DNA of 64,000 bases from Alphaproteobacteria bacterium (GTDB lineage: Bacteria; Pseudomonadota; Alphaproteobacteria; Micavibrionales; Micavibrionaceae), in assembly GCA_018000295.1 (NCBI GenBank), contig JAGNKE010000015.1:1-64000 (forward strand). Reading direction: 5' to 3'. Position 1 is the first letter of the stretch, and every line of letters starts with the position of its first letter. This document shows, in pieces, positions 16,219-27,200 of the stretch. The position numbers and the translations under genes were made by a program. Below the pieces are notes generated by a model, which was not told the DNA's origin, searched no databases, and saw nothing but the letters and a program-made list of their open reading frames with translations.

Positions 16219-17205
16219 TCAGCCCTGCGTGGCGCGCCGCAGCCGGTCGTTGATCGCCACCCCGATCCCCGTATCGGGAATGGGCATGACGGCAATGGCT
16301 TTATGCGCGGGCTGATCCAGCTGCCGCATCATGGAAAAGAGGTTCGCCGCCGCCTGATGCAAGTCGCCCTCTTCGCTCAGATTCCTCAAACTGTCGTCGG
16401 ACAGATCCTTGGCCGCCCCGCCCCCCTTGATCCCCATGAACTTGATCGACCCGAACGCCAGCAGCGCCTCGCCGGGAAAGAGATCGACGGCGTTCATGCG
16501 GACGGGGATGGACGGCGCATAATGCTTCAGAAGCTGCCCCGGCGAACGCGGCGCATCGGGATCGCCCTTGTCATAAACAACAGGTCGCCCGAGAACCTCG
16601 GAAAGCGCCTCCGCCGTAATCGCACCGGGCCGCACAACGGCAGGCTCCCCGGACGAAAGATCGAGAACCGTGGATTCAACGCCGACCGCGCAGGCTCCGG
16701 CGGCAAGGATCAAATCAATCTCCCCTTTAAAAGACTCCGCCACATGAGCGGGCGTGGTGGCGCTCAAAGCGCCGGATTTATTCGCGCTCGGCGCTGCCAG
16801 CGGCAGATCGCAAGCCTTAAGGACCGCAAGCGCCACCTCATGCCGGGGAATCCGCACCGCCAGAGTCGGCAGGCCGGCCCCCGCCAGATCGCTGACCGGG
16901 CAATCCTTCGTACGTTTCAAGATCAATGTTAACGGCCCCGGCCAGAACGCCTCCGCCAAGGCCAGCGCCTCAGGAGTCATTTCAACCAAGGTTGCAGCCT
17001 GCTCGACACTATGACAATGAATAATGAGGGGATTGAAGGAGGGCCGCCCCTTCGCCGCGAAAATTCTGGCCACCGCGCCCCCGTCCAGCGCGTTGGCCGC
17101 CAGCCCGTAGACCGTTTCAGTGGGCAGGCCGACAAGCCCGCCCGCCCGCAGGATTTCGGCGGCGTTCGTGATGGCTTCAGGCGTAGGACTGACGATCCGG
17201 CTCAT
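16219..17205 (-). CDS. L-threonylcarbamoyladenylate synthase (TsaC/Sua5)
   Basis: The product is 328 aa from ATG 17205 (MSRIVSPT). The N-terminal YrdC domain (about residues 10-205) contains G-L-P-T-E-T-V-Y-G-L-A and A-A-K-G-R-P-S-F-N-P-L, which bind ATP, threonine and bicarbonate. The C-terminal Sua5 domain (about 215-328) begins S-P-G-Q-L-L-K-H-Y-A-P, the conserved linker signature. The enzyme makes threonylcarbamoyl-AMP, used by TsaD to form t6A37 in tRNAs reading ANN codons. It is an essential housekeeping function. A longer reading from TTG 17241 lacks support. Confidence 0.93.
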   Translation of the reverse strand: MSRIVSPTPEAITNAAEILRAGGLVGLPTETVYGLAANALDGGAVARIFAAKGRPSFNPLIIHCHSVEQAATLVEMTPEALALAEAFWPGPLTLILKRTKDCPVSDLAGAGLPTLAVRIPRHEVALAVLKACDLPLAAPSANKSGALSATTPAHVAESFKGEIDLILAAGACAVGVESTVLDLSSGEPAVVRPGAITAEALSEVLGRPVVYDKGDPDAPRSPGQLLKHYAPSIPVRMNAVDLFPGEALLAFGSIKFMGIKGGGAAKDLSDDSLRNLSEEGDLHQAAANLFSMMRQLDQPAHKAIAVMPIPDTGIGVAINDRLRRATQG

Positions 17206-17301
17206 GCCCCGAACAAAGCCATTAACAGCAGGAAAAGGCAAGGTTTATTGCACAGGACATAAAATTGCCTATTATAAAGAAACTGCCAATGGGATCGGCG
17301 C

Positions 17302-18573
17302 ATGATCTTAAAACGGTTATTTCTAATTTTTACAGTCCTGATGATCGGGAAAGTGGCATTTGAATCCATAAAGCCTTCAGAAACAGCTCTCCACAAAGCA
17401 ATTCGCACAAAAGATATTGAAACGATTAAAAAATTAATCTCAAAAAAAGACATAAATAGCCCTAACCAACACGGCTCAACGCTCCTCCACATGGCCGCAT
17501 CTATGGGCAGCAAAGATTTTGCAGAAATATTGATCGACCGTAAAGCCATGGTGAATATCCAAACACCCGTAGGTATGACGGCCCTGCATCTAGCAGTGCG
17601 AGGCCATAGCAAAAACTATGAGGGAACTGTTGAAACTCTACTAAAAAATGGCGCAGATCCCGAACTCAAAGATAAATATGGGAAAAAACCTCTGGATGAA
17701 GCCTTACATAATCCCAACTATAGAATTCTGGAAATGTTTGAGCGTTATGGGCAAAAGCTTGGAGATATACCCTTATACTTTGCGGTTTACCATGACCGAA
17801 GCAACACACCGGAAAAAATAAAGCAAGCACAGGACAAGATAGATTTCCTGATTAAACGTGGAGCAACACTCACAGACCGCGACGAAAAAGGGCGGACAGC
17901 CCTAGCCGTTGCCGCTCACGCAAGAGACACAGCCGCCCTGACCGTGCTTCTGAACATGGGCGCAAACCTCAACGGCCCTGGCAACCCACTTCATAATGCA
18001 GCGGAAGGAAATCATTTGGCGGCCATAGAGCTTTTGATAAAAAACAAGGCTGATATAAATCAGCGTGACGGAAACGGGCTTACGCCTTTTTTAACTGCGG
18101 TAAAATGGGACCGTGAAGCGATTGTCAGCTATTTTCTTGAGGGCGTTACCGATATTAACGACCCCGATAACCCTGACTTTAGTGCGCTGAGTATAGCTGC
18201 AAAAAATAGACATAGTAGTGTGTTAAAAACTTTACTGCTGCACATAAAAGACAAGCCCCGTCTAAACGAAGCCCTTATCGAAGCCGCCAAATCCAGAAAC
18301 GTAAAAAATGCTAAAATCCTTCTGGAGGCCGGAGCAAATATTAACGCACAGGATAAAAACGGCATGACTGCGCTACATTATGCCGCGCAATGGAAACCTT
18401 TCATCGTCGACTCATCAGGACTTGGGAATGATACTGAGCCATCCGTATTAATAGCGCTTCTGCCTCAAAAACCTGATAAAAGCATCAAAAATAACCAGAA
18501 CAAGACAGCCTTAGACTTGGCGAAAGAAGGCGGCGAAAAGCAAGTGATAAAGCTTTTGGAAAATCCAAACTAG
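17302..18573 (+). CDS. Secreted or membrane-anchored ankyrin repeat protein
   Basis: The product is 423 aa. Residues 1-20 form a hydrophobic N-terminal helix (signal peptide or anchor). Ankyrin repeats run from about residue 28 to the end, recognisable by G-S-T-L-L-H-M-A-A, G-M-T-A-L-H-L-A-V, L-L-K-N-G-A-D, G-R-T-A-L-A-V-A-A and G-M-T-A-L-H-Y-A-A, roughly ten repeats. The gene is AT-richer than both neighbours. Ankyrin arrays mediate protein binding. Export of such a protein could indicate a role in the periplasm or toward another cell, but this is inference. It is convergent with anmK, overlapping by four bases. Confidence 0.82.
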   Translation: MILKRLFLIFTVLMIGKVAFESIKPSETALHKAIRTKDIETIKKLISKKDINSPNQHGSTLLHMAASMGSKDFAEILIDRKAMVNIQTPVGMTALHLAVRGHSKNYEGTVETLLKNGADPELKDKYGKKPLDEALHNPNYRILEMFERYGQKLGDIPLYFAVYHDRSNTPEKIKQAQDKIDFLIKRGATLTDRDEKGRTALAVAAHARDTAALTVLLNMGANLNGPGNPLHNAAEGNHLAAIELLIKNKADINQRDGNGLTPFLTAVKWDREAIVSYFLEGVTDINDPDNPDFSALSIAAKNRHSSVLKTLLLHIKDKPRLNEALIEAAKSRNVKNAKILLEAGANINAQDKNGMTALHYAAQWKPFIVDSSGLGNDTEPSVLIALLPQKPDKSIKNNQNKTALDLAKEGGEKQVIKLLENPN

Positions 18574-19658
18574 GAATTTGGCCTATACAAAACCCCGCCC
18601 GTCAGGGGCTTTGGCACCCCCGTCGTCCCCGGCTCTGTGAGCGGCAATCCAAGCAAGGACCGCACGGCAAGATACGCAAACCCCTGCGCCTCGATCGCAT
18701 CGCCGTTCCAGCCCAGCGCCTCCACGGGCGCGACGGGAAATTGAAAAACCGCCTGCAACCGCTTCATGAGTTGCCCGTTCAGCCGCCCGCCCCCGGTCAC
18801 ATGAATAGAGCGCGGCGGCAAGGCGCAAAGCGTCAACCCCTTCTCAATGCTCCGCACGGTAAACTCCAGCAGGGTCGCGGCCCCGTCCGCATCGCTGAGG
18901 TCGCTGACATCCGCATGGCGCCACGCATCGCGGTCGAGAGATTTCGGGGGCTTAAGGAAAAAATATGGATGCGCGAGCCAGTCCTTCACCCGCGTCGCAT
19001 CCCCCTGTCCCTTGACCGCCAGCGCCCCATCTTTATCATAAGACTGTCCGATGCGCTTCAGGACAAAATCATCGAGCAACGCGTTGCCGGGACCGCAGTC
19101 GAACGCGAGAATAGCCCCCTCGCCGATCCAAGTGATGTTGGAAACACCGCCGATATTCAAAACGACCAAAGGCTTGTCCAATTCATAGGTAAGGGCGCGG
19201 TGGTAAAGGGGAAGCAGCGGCGCCCCCTGCCCGCCCGCCTGCACATCCGCCACGCGCATCTGTCCCACCACGGGAATCCCGCACGCATCGGCCAAAGCCT
19301 GTGAACCCCCGATCTGCCATGTAAATTTACGGGCCGGATCGTGAAAGACCGTCTGCCCGTGAAACCCGATCACGTCGATCTGCCCCGGCTGAAGGGTATT
19401 TTTTTCCATAAATTGCTGCAGACAGGCGATATGCCTCTCGGTAACTATCCGTTCGGCGGCCTCGGTCTCCGCCCCCTTCTCGCGCCGCCCCAGCGCAAGG
19501 CGGACCGTCTCCCGCTCCATATCCGAATAAGGAAAAGCCTCAAAAGCCAGAGGCCGCACGCAAGCCTCCCCGTCCGTCTCGATCCACGCGATATCTATAC
19601 CATCGAATGAAGTACCGGACATAAGCCCAATTGCGCTCTGGATTTTTTTCTGTATCAT
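18570..19658 (-). CDS. anmK: Anhydro-N-acetylmuramic acid kinase
   Basis: The product is 362 aa. The ATP-binding start is [12 protein letters not shown] near residue 12. Further family blocks are [33 protein letters not shown] and V-T-G-G-G-R-L-N. AnmK phosphorylates 1,6-anhydro-MurNAc released by lytic transglycosylases to MurNAc-6-phosphate during peptidoglycan recycling. The start at 19658 is chosen because the family begins just before G-L-M-S-G-T. It is divergent from tyrS, with the two starts 56 bases apart, an arrangement common in alphaproteobacteria. Confidence 0.95.
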   Translation of the reverse strand: MIQKKIQSAIGLMSGTSFDGIDIAWIETDGEACVRPLAFEAFPYSDMERETVRLALGRREKGAETEAAERIVTERHIACLQQFMEKNTLQPGQIDVIGFHGQTVFHDPARKFTWQIGGSQALADACGIPVVGQMRVADVQAGGQGAPLLPLYHRALTYELDKPLVVLNIGGVSNITWIGEGAILAFDCGPGNALLDDFVLKRIGQSYDKDGALAVKGQGDATRVKDWLAHPYFFLKPPKSLDRDAWRHADVSDLSDADGAATLLEFTVRSIEKGLTLCALPPRSIHVTGGGRLNGQLMKRLQAVFQFPVAPVEALGWNGDAIEAQGFAYLAVRSLLGLPLTEPGTTGVPKPLTGGVLYRPNS

Positions 19659-19713
19659 GGCGGAGGCTTTCCATTTTTCAGGCATCCGCCAAGAAGGCGG
19701 AATTTTTTATATT

Positions 19714-20970
19714 ATGAACACATATAAATCCGATTTTCTAAACATTTTAACCGAACGCGGCTTTATCCACCAGTGCAGCGACTTCGAAGGGCTGGATACA
19801 AAGCTCAAGGAAGGCTCGCAAACCGCCTATATCGGCTTCGACGCCACGGCCGACAGCCTTCATGTCGGTTCGCTGGTCCAGATCATGATGCTCTACTGGT
19901 TCCAGAAAACCGGCCATAAGCCAATCACCCTCATGGGCGGCGGCACCACCAAGATCGGCGACCCTTCCGGCAAGGACGAGAGCCGCAAGATGATGAATGA
20001 CGCCACGATTGCGGCAAACATAAAGGGCATTACCTGGATTCTCTCCGTCTTCCTGAAATTCGGCTACGGACGCAACGACGCCAAGCTCCTGAACAACTCC
20101 GACTGGCTGGAAAACCTGAATTATATCGACTTCCTGCGCGAATACGGCCCGCATTTCACCATCAACCGGATGCTGTCCTTCGATTCAGTCAAAACCCGTC
20201 TGGAGCGCGAACAGCCCCTGACCTTCCTAGAATTCAATTACATGATCCTGCAGGCCTATGACTTTCTGGAACTGCATCGCCGTTACGGCGTCATTCTGCA
20301 GATGGGCGGCTCGGATCAATGGGGCAACATTATCAACGGCGTCGAATTGGCCCGCCGGAAGGACAGCGCGAACCTTTTCGCTCTGACGACCCCCCTGCTC
20401 ACAACGGCCTCTGGCGGCAAGATGGGCAAGACCGCCGAAGGCACGGTCTGGCTGGACGAGAAAAAACTCCCTGCCTACGAATATTACCAGTTCTGGCGCA
20501 ACACCGCCGACGCCGACGTGATCCGCTTCCTCAAGCTCTTCACCACCCTGCCGATGGAGGAAATCAGCCGTCTGGAGCAACTGCAGGGGGCGGATATCAA
20601 CGAGGCCAAGAAAATCCTCGCCTTCGAGGCCACCCGGATGTGCCGCGGCGAACACGCCGCCGTACAGGCGAAGAATACAGCCGTCGAAGTCTTTGAAAAA
20701 GGATCGGTCGGCCAGGATCTCCCCTCAGTGGTCATTGAGATCGACCGCCTCAAACGCGGCGCCAGCGTTGTAGACCTGTTAGTTGAAAGCGGCCTCAGCA
20801 CTTCCAAGGGTGAAGCGCGGCGCCTCATTCAGGGCGGCGGCGCCCGCGTCAATGATGTGCCCGTCGGCGCGGTTGAGCAAACCGTCGGAATATCCGACCT
20901 CTCCAAAGAAGGCGTCATTAAAATTTCCTCGGGGAAAAAACACCACGCCCTCATAAAAATCCCCGCCTGA
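19714..20970 (+). CDS. tyrS: Tyrosyl-tRNA synthetase
   Basis: The product is 418 aa, standard for bacterial class I TyrRS. The HIGH-equivalent is D-S-L-H-V-G-S near residue 46. The tyrosine-binding region includes Q-A-Y-D-F, and [10 protein letters not shown] is near residue 200. The second signature is K-M-G-K-T near residue 237, and the C-terminal S4 RNA-binding domain starts near residue 350 (S-K-G-E-A-R-R-L-I). It charges tRNA-Tyr. The start at 19714 follows an AAGGCGG site. Three membrane-protein genes follow closely (25, 16 and -1 bases apart), suggesting read-through into an envelope gene group. Confidence 0.97.
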   Translation: MNTYKSDFLNILTERGFIHQCSDFEGLDTKLKEGSQTAYIGFDATADSLHVGSLVQIMMLYWFQKTGHKPITLMGGGTTKIGDPSGKDESRKMMNDATIAANIKGITWILSVFLKFGYGRNDAKLLNNSDWLENLNYIDFLREYGPHFTINRMLSFDSVKTRLEREQPLTFLEFNYMILQAYDFLELHRRYGVILQMGGSDQWGNIINGVELARRKDSANLFALTTPLLTTASGGKMGKTAEGTVWLDEKKLPAYEYYQFWRNTADADVIRFLKLFTTLPMEEISRLEQLQGADINEAKKILAFEATRMCRGEHAAVQAKNTAVEVFEKGSVGQDLPSVVIEIDRLKRGASVVDLLVESGLSTSKGEARRLIQGGGARVNDVPVGAVEQTVGISDLSKEGVIKISSGKKHHALIKIPA

Positions 20971-20995
20971 GAATATTTAGGCGCTAAAATACCGC

Positions 20996-21958
20996 ATGAA
21001 TTTCAAGATTCTGTTCCGCTTATCTCTAAGCGGCCTTCTTTTTTTGCTGATCCTCTCGCAAATGGACCACCAGATTCTCATGAAATGGTGGCAATCCGAC
21101 CATGCGCCCGAGGCGCCGCTCTTTATCCTCTCGACACTTTTTGTCATGGGGCAGATCTATTTCCTCAATCTCCGCTGGCACGCCTACCTGAACTGCGGAA
21201 CCGTCAAAATACCTTTTAAAACCAGCGTCCTGACGAATATCGCCGGGTACTTCGCCAACATTCTCTTTATCAATACGATCGGCGGTATGATCGCCAAATC
21301 GGGACTGGCCGTGCGCCACGGCATTGATTTAACCCATGCGGTGATCGCCACCTGCTTGGACAGATTCATGACCCTTTTTGCCCTGATGACGCTGAGCGCC
21401 TTCGGCCTGCCTTTTCTTATCCACGCCGTAGATAGGAAAATATTGGGGGTTCTGAGCCTGATCCTTTTCGGCTTTGCAGCAACGGTGTTTGTCCTGCTCT
21501 GGTTTTATCGTTCCGGCCTCTGGGACAGGAATCAACAGGAGGGCCGCCATGCTCAGATGCTGACAACGCTCAAAAAGTTTTTCACCAACCGCAACATGAT
21601 GCTGTCCACCTCCGCCCACAGCCTGATCGCTCAGGCACTCTTTATCACAAGTGTCTATGCGCTTTCTCTGGGCATCCATGGCCCAGAGGGAAAAACATTG
21701 GAGTTTCTGGCCCTCCTGCCCATTCTGGCCCTGATCTCCAGCCTTCCGGTCGGCTTTGGCGGCTGGGGCATCCGCGAAAGCGCCTTCGTTTATGGTCTCG
21801 GCCTGATCGGCTACAGCATGGAGCAGTCCTTCCTGCTTTCCATTCAGGTCGGCCTCGTCGGCCTGATCGCGCCTTTTATCTACGGCCTCCCCTATCTCCT
21901 CCGCAACGATCTCAGGGATTTTCTGGGTGCGAATAAGCCCGCCGGGAAATATTCCTGA
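20996..21958 (+). CDS. Flippase-like / lysylphosphatidylglycerol synthase TM-region family protein
   Basis: The product is 320 aa with about seven to eight membrane helices. Family features are L-N-L-R-W-H-A-Y-L near residue 60, the G-G-M-I-A-K-S-G-L-A segment near residue 97, and P-V-G-F-G-G-W-G-I-R-E near residue 250, the signature of this UPF0104/LPG-synthase-TM family. Members move or modify lipid-linked molecules; many sit beside glycan genes. Its position in front of an O-antigen-ligase-like gene (16 bases) suits a role in surface glycan or lipid export. Substrate not known. Confidence 0.82.
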   Translation: MNFKILFRLSLSGLLFLLILSQMDHQILMKWWQSDHAPEAPLFILSTLFVMGQIYFLNLRWHAYLNCGTVKIPFKTSVLTNIAGYFANILFINTIGGMIAKSGLAVRHGIDLTHAVIATCLDRFMTLFALMTLSAFGLPFLIHAVDRKILGVLSLILFGFAATVFVLLWFYRSGLWDRNQQEGRHAQMLTTLKKFFTNRNMMLSTSAHSLIAQALFITSVYALSLGIHGPEGKTLEFLALLPILALISSLPVGFGGWGIRESAFVYGLGLIGYSMEQSFLLSIQVGLVGLIAPFIYGLPYLLRNDLRDFLGANKPAGKYS

Positions 21959-21974
21959 CCTCGCAAGGACGGAG

Positions 21975-23321
21975 ATGCCCCGTTTTCTCAAAATAATCAG
22001 CAACGTCAAACACCCCGCGCCCTTATGGATCGCCTCGTGTCTGGCCATCGCTCTGCAAATTCAGGTCACGCTCTTCCAGAGCAATTCATACGCGGGATTA
22101 AGGATCAATCTCGCCGATCTTCTTCTGCCTTTTCTTGTCCCCTTCATCCTCTTGAGTCTCTTCCGCAGACAATCCAGATGGCCGAGATTTGAAAGCCGGC
22201 TTCTCATACCCCTCCTCCTCTCAGCCGCAGCGATGACACTCTCCATGGCGCAATCCTATTCCGTGGGAGGAGACAATCTGACCTGGGCCTTGGTGAATAA
22301 GTACATCGGTTTTCTGATCCTGCTGACGTATCTGGCGGCTGGGGCTTGGTTAGCAGCAAACAGTGCGCCCGAACGCCTGCTCAGACTTTTTTCCCTCGCC
22401 TTCTGCGGATTTTTTGTCCTCACCCTGATCCTGAGCGGACTCGCGCTTTTAGGACAAAGCCTGACGGGAGTGAACTTAAGGCTTGGTAACTTTGCTTGGG
22501 AAGGCTTTATGGCCAACCGCAACGCCTTCGCCCTGCTGGCCATGGCCTGCTTGCTACTGATCGAAAGCTTAAGAAAAGAAGACGCCCCGCAAACCCATAA
22601 GGTTTTATTGTTCCTGTTCTGGCTTTTGGTCCCGGCATTTGCGGTCTACAACGCCTCCCGCACGGGCTGGATCGTGGGGGCCATCCTCATAGCAGGCATT
22701 CTCATAAAAAAACCAAAAGTTTTTTTACAAAAAATTCTGCCCGCACTCCTGCTGGGCGCTCTCATCGCTTACGGGGCAACTCTGATTTACGCAAGCCGGG
22801 ACATTGAAAAAAATATCCAGTTCAGGCGTTTGCTGGCCGTAACCGCGCTGGGAGAAAAGGTCAAGTACGATGGCGACCATAAACGGATGGTGGCTCTTGA
22901 AGACGGGCTGGAGCTTTATAGCAAGAGCAATCTGCTGATCGGCGCGGGACTGGGTCAGTATAAGGATTTCCAGATCGAAAAACGCGGTAAATTTGTTGAT
23001 ATCATCGACTGCACCCCGCTTTGGCTTCTGGTCGAAACCGGATTTCTCGGATTGTTGTCAGTTGCAGGATTTTTTACACTCTGCCTTCACGCAACATGGA
23101 AAAAAGGATTTTCAAAACAGGAAAAATATTTAGAAACCGCAGACTTCCACCGCGCCATTTTTTTCTTCCTTTTAGCCTTCGCCGCCTTCTCGCTGTTTCA
23201 TGAGGTGATGTATACGCGCTTTCTCTGGTTCGTTCTGGGGCTGGCGTTAGGCGCAAAAAAAATGCAAACCACGCAAAATGATATTGCCAAAACCAGCGAC
23301 TCGCTTCTTGGTAATAAATAA
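21975..23321 (+). CDS. O-antigen ligase/polymerase family (Wzy_C) membrane protein
   Basis: The product is 448 aa from ATG 21975 (GGACGGAG just upstream). It has about eleven hydrophobic helices, with a periplasmic loop of about 70 residues between helices near residues 275 and 345. That loop carries R-R-L-L-A-V-T-A-L-G-E and G-A-G-L-G-Q-Y-K-D-F, resembling the conserved Wzy_C segment with its Arg and G-x-G. W-E-G-F-M-A-N-R-N-A-F-A near residue 177 matches the helix segment with a conserved Arg-Asn in the ligase family. Such proteins ligate or polymerise undecaprenyl-linked glycans. The EamA gene overlaps by one base. Whether it is WaaL, Wzy or a protein glycosylation ligase cannot be decided. 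Confidence 0.8.
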   Translation: MPRFLKIISNVKHPAPLWIASCLAIALQIQVTLFQSNSYAGLRINLADLLLPFLVPFILLSLFRRQSRWPRFESRLLIPLLLSAAAMTLSMAQSYSVGGDNLTWALVNKYIGFLILLTYLAAGAWLAANSAPERLLRLFSLAFCGFFVLTLILSGLALLGQSLTGVNLRLGNFAWEGFMANRNAFALLAMACLLLIESLRKEDAPQTHKVLLFLFWLLVPAFAVYNASRTGWIVGAILIAGILIKKPKVFLQKILPALLLGALIAYGATLIYASRDIEKNIQFRRLLAVTALGEKVKYDGDHKRMVALEDGLELYSKSNLLIGAGLGQYKDFQIEKRGKFVDIIDCTPLWLLVETGFLGLLSVAGFFTLCLHATWKKGFSKQEKYLETADFHRAIFFFLLAFAAFSLFHEVMYTRFLWFVLGLALGAKKMQTTQNDIAKTSDSLLGNK

Positions 23322-24298
23322 TGCCCAACGCGCTTCTTTATGCCCTCACCGTCCTGATCTGGGGATCGACATGGTTCGCCGTCTCCTTCCAGATCGGCAC
23401 CGTCCACCCGCTGCTCTCGGTCTGCTACCGCTTCACGGCAGCGGCTCTGACCCTCTTTATCTTTCTGGCCATAACCGGAAGGCTTAAGAACGCCCGCTTC
23501 ACCGCAAAACAGCACGCCTTTATCGCGCTGCAGGGGCTGTTCCTCTTCTGCCTGAATTTCTGGCTGTTCTATCAGGGCACGGCCTACCTTACCACGGGAC
23601 TGGTCTCGGTGGTCTTTTCGTCCATGAGCCTCCTGAACACGCTCAATCAGGCGCTCTTCTTCGGCATCCCCTTCAACAGGAAGGTCATCGTGGGCAGCAC
23701 AATCGGACTGGCGGGGATCGCACTCGTCTTCTGGCCCGAAATCGACTCCCTGAGCCTGAAGGAGGGCAAGATCATCGGCATCGCCCTCTGCCTTGCCGGA
23801 TCGTACAGCGCCTCTTTAGGTAACATGGTCTCCCTGCGGAATACCCGCAACGGCATCCCCGTCATCGAGGGCAACGCCATGGGCATGGTCTACGGCGCCA
23901 CCTATTCCTTTATTCTGGCGATGCTCGCGGGCGCACCTCTGACCTTTGCGTTCACCCCGTCCTATATCATATCTCTGCTATACCTGTCGGTCTTCGGCTC
24001 GGCAGTCGCCTTTGGCTGCTATCTCACGCTGGTTCACAGGATCGGCGCGGACAAGGCCGCCTACGCCACGATCCTTTTCCCCGTCGTCGCCCTCACCATC
24101 TCGACCTTTTTCGAAGGGTACGTCTGGACCCCCGGCGCCCTTGCCGGAATTGCTCTCATATTATTTGGCAACGTCATCACTCTGGCTAACCGCGAGAACC
24201 TTCTGCAATGGCGCCCACGCCGCGCCCGCGAGATCATTCGAACAGGATCCGCCGCAGAATCCCCGGCGTCAGAACCGACAGCGGATTTGCAGAAATAA
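23321..24298 (+). CDS. EamA/DMT-family transporter
   Basis: The product is 325 aa with ten predicted membrane helices in two five-helix EamA repeats (about residues 5-140 and 152-290). The first begins A-L-T-V-L-I-W-G-S-T-W-F-A-V, typical of the drug/metabolite transporter superfamily. The C-terminal 35 residues are cytoplasmic and basic. The start overlaps the stop of the preceding gene by one base, so it is coupled to the glycan genes, although the substrate cannot be predicted. Its 3' end overlaps the convergent AsmA-like gene by 65 bases. Confidence 0.88.
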   Translation: MPNALLYALTVLIWGSTWFAVSFQIGTVHPLLSVCYRFTAAALTLFIFLAITGRLKNARFTAKQHAFIALQGLFLFCLNFWLFYQGTAYLTTGLVSVVFSSMSLLNTLNQALFFGIPFNRKVIVGSTIGLAGIALVFWPEIDSLSLKEGKIIGIALCLAGSYSASLGNMVSLRNTRNGIPVIEGNAMGMVYGATYSFILAMLAGAPLTFAFTPSYIISLLYLSVFGSAVAFGCYLTLVHRIGADKAAYATILFPVVALTISTFFEGYVWTPGALAGIALILFGNVITLANRENLLQWRPRRAREIIRTGSAAESPASEPTADLQK

Positions 24299-27200
24299 CC
24301 GGATCGGCCATCTTGCCCTTGATACTATAGGTCGCCGCGAACAGGCTGCCCGACCCGCCCGTAATGATATCCCCCACCAGCGGGATTTTCCCGATAATCT
24401 CGTTAATCCCCGAAAGCGGGATCAGCGTCCCGGACACATCGACGGTCAGTTCCGCATTGTCGAACTTGCCATCGAAGGTCAGCCCCAGCGTATTTCCGGA
24501 CGTGCGCCCCTCCCGCAGTTCCAGAAGACTGCCCTTTGTCCGGTAATACCAGTTGAACTCGGTCTCCAGGCGCGTGAACGCGAGCCCGTCATCCTTCAAA
24601 ACTTCCATCAGCCCCGGAAGCGAAAGGATGCTTAAAAGCTTGGTCATGGCCGGAGCCTTATCCACCACGAAATCCTTGATCTCGGCCGTTCCCTTGAAAT
24701 TGCGGTCGCGGACACTCTTGACCGGCTCCCCCGACACCGTCATGGTGCCGCCGCGCATCCCGTTATAGAGATTGAAGGCCTTGAGGAACGCCCCGGCATC
24801 GGTGATCTCCATGAAAAATTTGCGCCTGCCCGCCTTGTCGGGTTTGAAACGCAGGTAAATATCGCCCTTCCCGCTCTTGGCGTCCATTTCCAACTGGTTG
24901 AACCGCCCTTCGGCATCGATATCCATGTAGAGCTTCGTATCGCTGATGGTTTGCTTGTCCGCCGTTCGCATCTTCGTCGCCGTAGCAGAAATGATGGTCG
25001 GCGGATCGGTGTAGACCGCCTTGGCCTCCTCGGCATCCAGAAAGGGCCGCGCATCGAGGAAAGCCGCATCGAAGATCACCTTATAGAGTCCCTTGGAATC
25101 CACGGTGAAATCAAGCTTCGCGTCCGTCTCATCCAGCGTGAACCGCTTCACCGCCCCGCCACTCAGCGCCGTATTCTTGCCCTTGCCGCTGAAATCCAGC
25201 CGCGTATTCTCCAGCGTAAAGCGCGGCGCCTTCCCGCTCAAGCCTTTGATTTCCTGCAGATCGTCGTCCTTGAAGACCGCCTTAAATTCGGTTGAGCCTT
25301 TTTCCCCCGCTTCTTTCTCGTAATCGAACGGCTCGATAAAAAACCTTGCTTGCGTCAGATCGGCAGTGACATCGGCAACCCCGCTGCCGTCATTCTGCGT
25401 AACATAGGATAGATCGACGGGCACGGTCCCTTCGAGGAAAAAATCCAGCACAATGCCCAACTCCTTCCGCAAATTCGGATCGACGCCAAGTTTTGCCGTC
25501 GCCTTCGATTTATAGGGCTTCCCCTCGCTGGAGAGATATTCTTCCCACGTGAAGTCAATATCCCGGTTATAAAGCTCTGCTTTTCCGCCTGCGGAGACTT
25601 TCTTGTCCTCAAGCGTGAAATCCAGCGCAGGACCGGAGAGGTCAAGTTGCTTTACCACATCGGGCAGGACGTAATCCTTGAGCGTACCTTTCGCCGTAAT
25701 CACCATTTCATCCATCAACACGGGCTTGCTGGTATCGAAGCCCATAAACAGATCAATCGCGGCATCGCCCTTCACATTCTTGAGATCGATTTTTTTCTTT
25801 TTCTGCAGGTCGATCGGCTCGTTGGACATATAGGAGATCACCTCCTGCAACGGCCCCTCAATATGGGCGGAAATTTCGGCCGACCCCTTCCCTACCGCCA
25901 CGACTTCGCCCAGGAGAAGCTCACCCTTGCTGAGATCAAGAGAGCCGATCTTGCCTTCCTCGATAATCGCCGTGAGCGTATCGGCCTTCAGATCAAAACG
26001 GCCCGTTCCCTTGGATTGCTTAATGGGAAAAAGCGGAGCGCGGTAATCAACTGAAAGATTTTCATAGGAATATTCAGCCTCAACCTGATCCACGCCGATA
26101 TCCCATCCGCCCGCCGACGCTTCCTCCGGCCGCTCGGGCGGCGCCCCCAGAAACGGCCCGAACTGCTCATCCGAAAGCTTGAGTGCCCGGATTTGCCCTT
26201 TTGCCCGGAGATCGCGGAACGTCCCCTCCGACATCCGCTGCACGATCCATTTTTCGCTGTTATCCCCGCGCAGAAATTCCGGCCATAGCGGATCGATAGA
26301 GGAATGTTTGAGTTCGTCGATGGAAAGACGCACTTCGCCTGTCACGGATCGGAAGTTTTTGTTCACAAGGTCGGCCTCCGCCTTGAACGTCACATCCCGC
26401 AGCGTCACCTGCGTTTTGCGGACTTCGAATTTTCCGGTAGACTGCACATAAACCGCGCTCAGACTCAGATTTTTATAGGGAACGGGAGTCTTCGTGACCT
26501 CGGGATGATAAAGGCTCCCCTCCTTGGAAAAAATTTTGAAGATAAAATGCTTGGGCTGAAAATCGGTACCGAAAGAAGTATGCACCAGCGCATTCATCAC
26601 CGCATCCTGATCCCTTAAAATATCGAGCGATGGAATCTTCCCTGCCAATATCATGGAATCAAGATTGCGGATATCGGCCAGCAGATTGAACTTGGCTTGC
26701 CTTCGGTCGTAATTCAGGAGAAGACCGAAACTTGAAGGCTGGCCGCGGACGGGGGGCAGATCGATGGTCATATCGGCCTTGAGGCCATAATCGGCACGGG
26801 ACAGGGAAACGTCGAAATCCGGCAGAAACCACGACAGCCCGATAATGTGATCCTCGATCATCAGCCGCGCCTCTTGAACCTTGAGGCTCCGCAGCCGCGA
26901 AAGCGGATGCCCCGTCGGGGTCTTTTGATCCGGCTGCGAAAGCGCATCGAGAATCTGTGTAATCACTTCATTCTGATCCGTGCCGTCATCGGCGGAAACA
27001 TCGCCCAGCCCGATATCGATGCGCCCGTCCGCCGTCCGCGTGAGCCTGAGCTGCGGCTGCTTGATCAGGATGGTCTTGGGCATCACCCGCCCGTAAACAA
27101 GCCCCGTTTTGGAAACCGTCAGCGAGACCTCGTTGACTGAAAGGATAACCTTGTTGTCCTTGTTAAGGATTTTTCCGCCCTTCATCACCAGATTGACCGC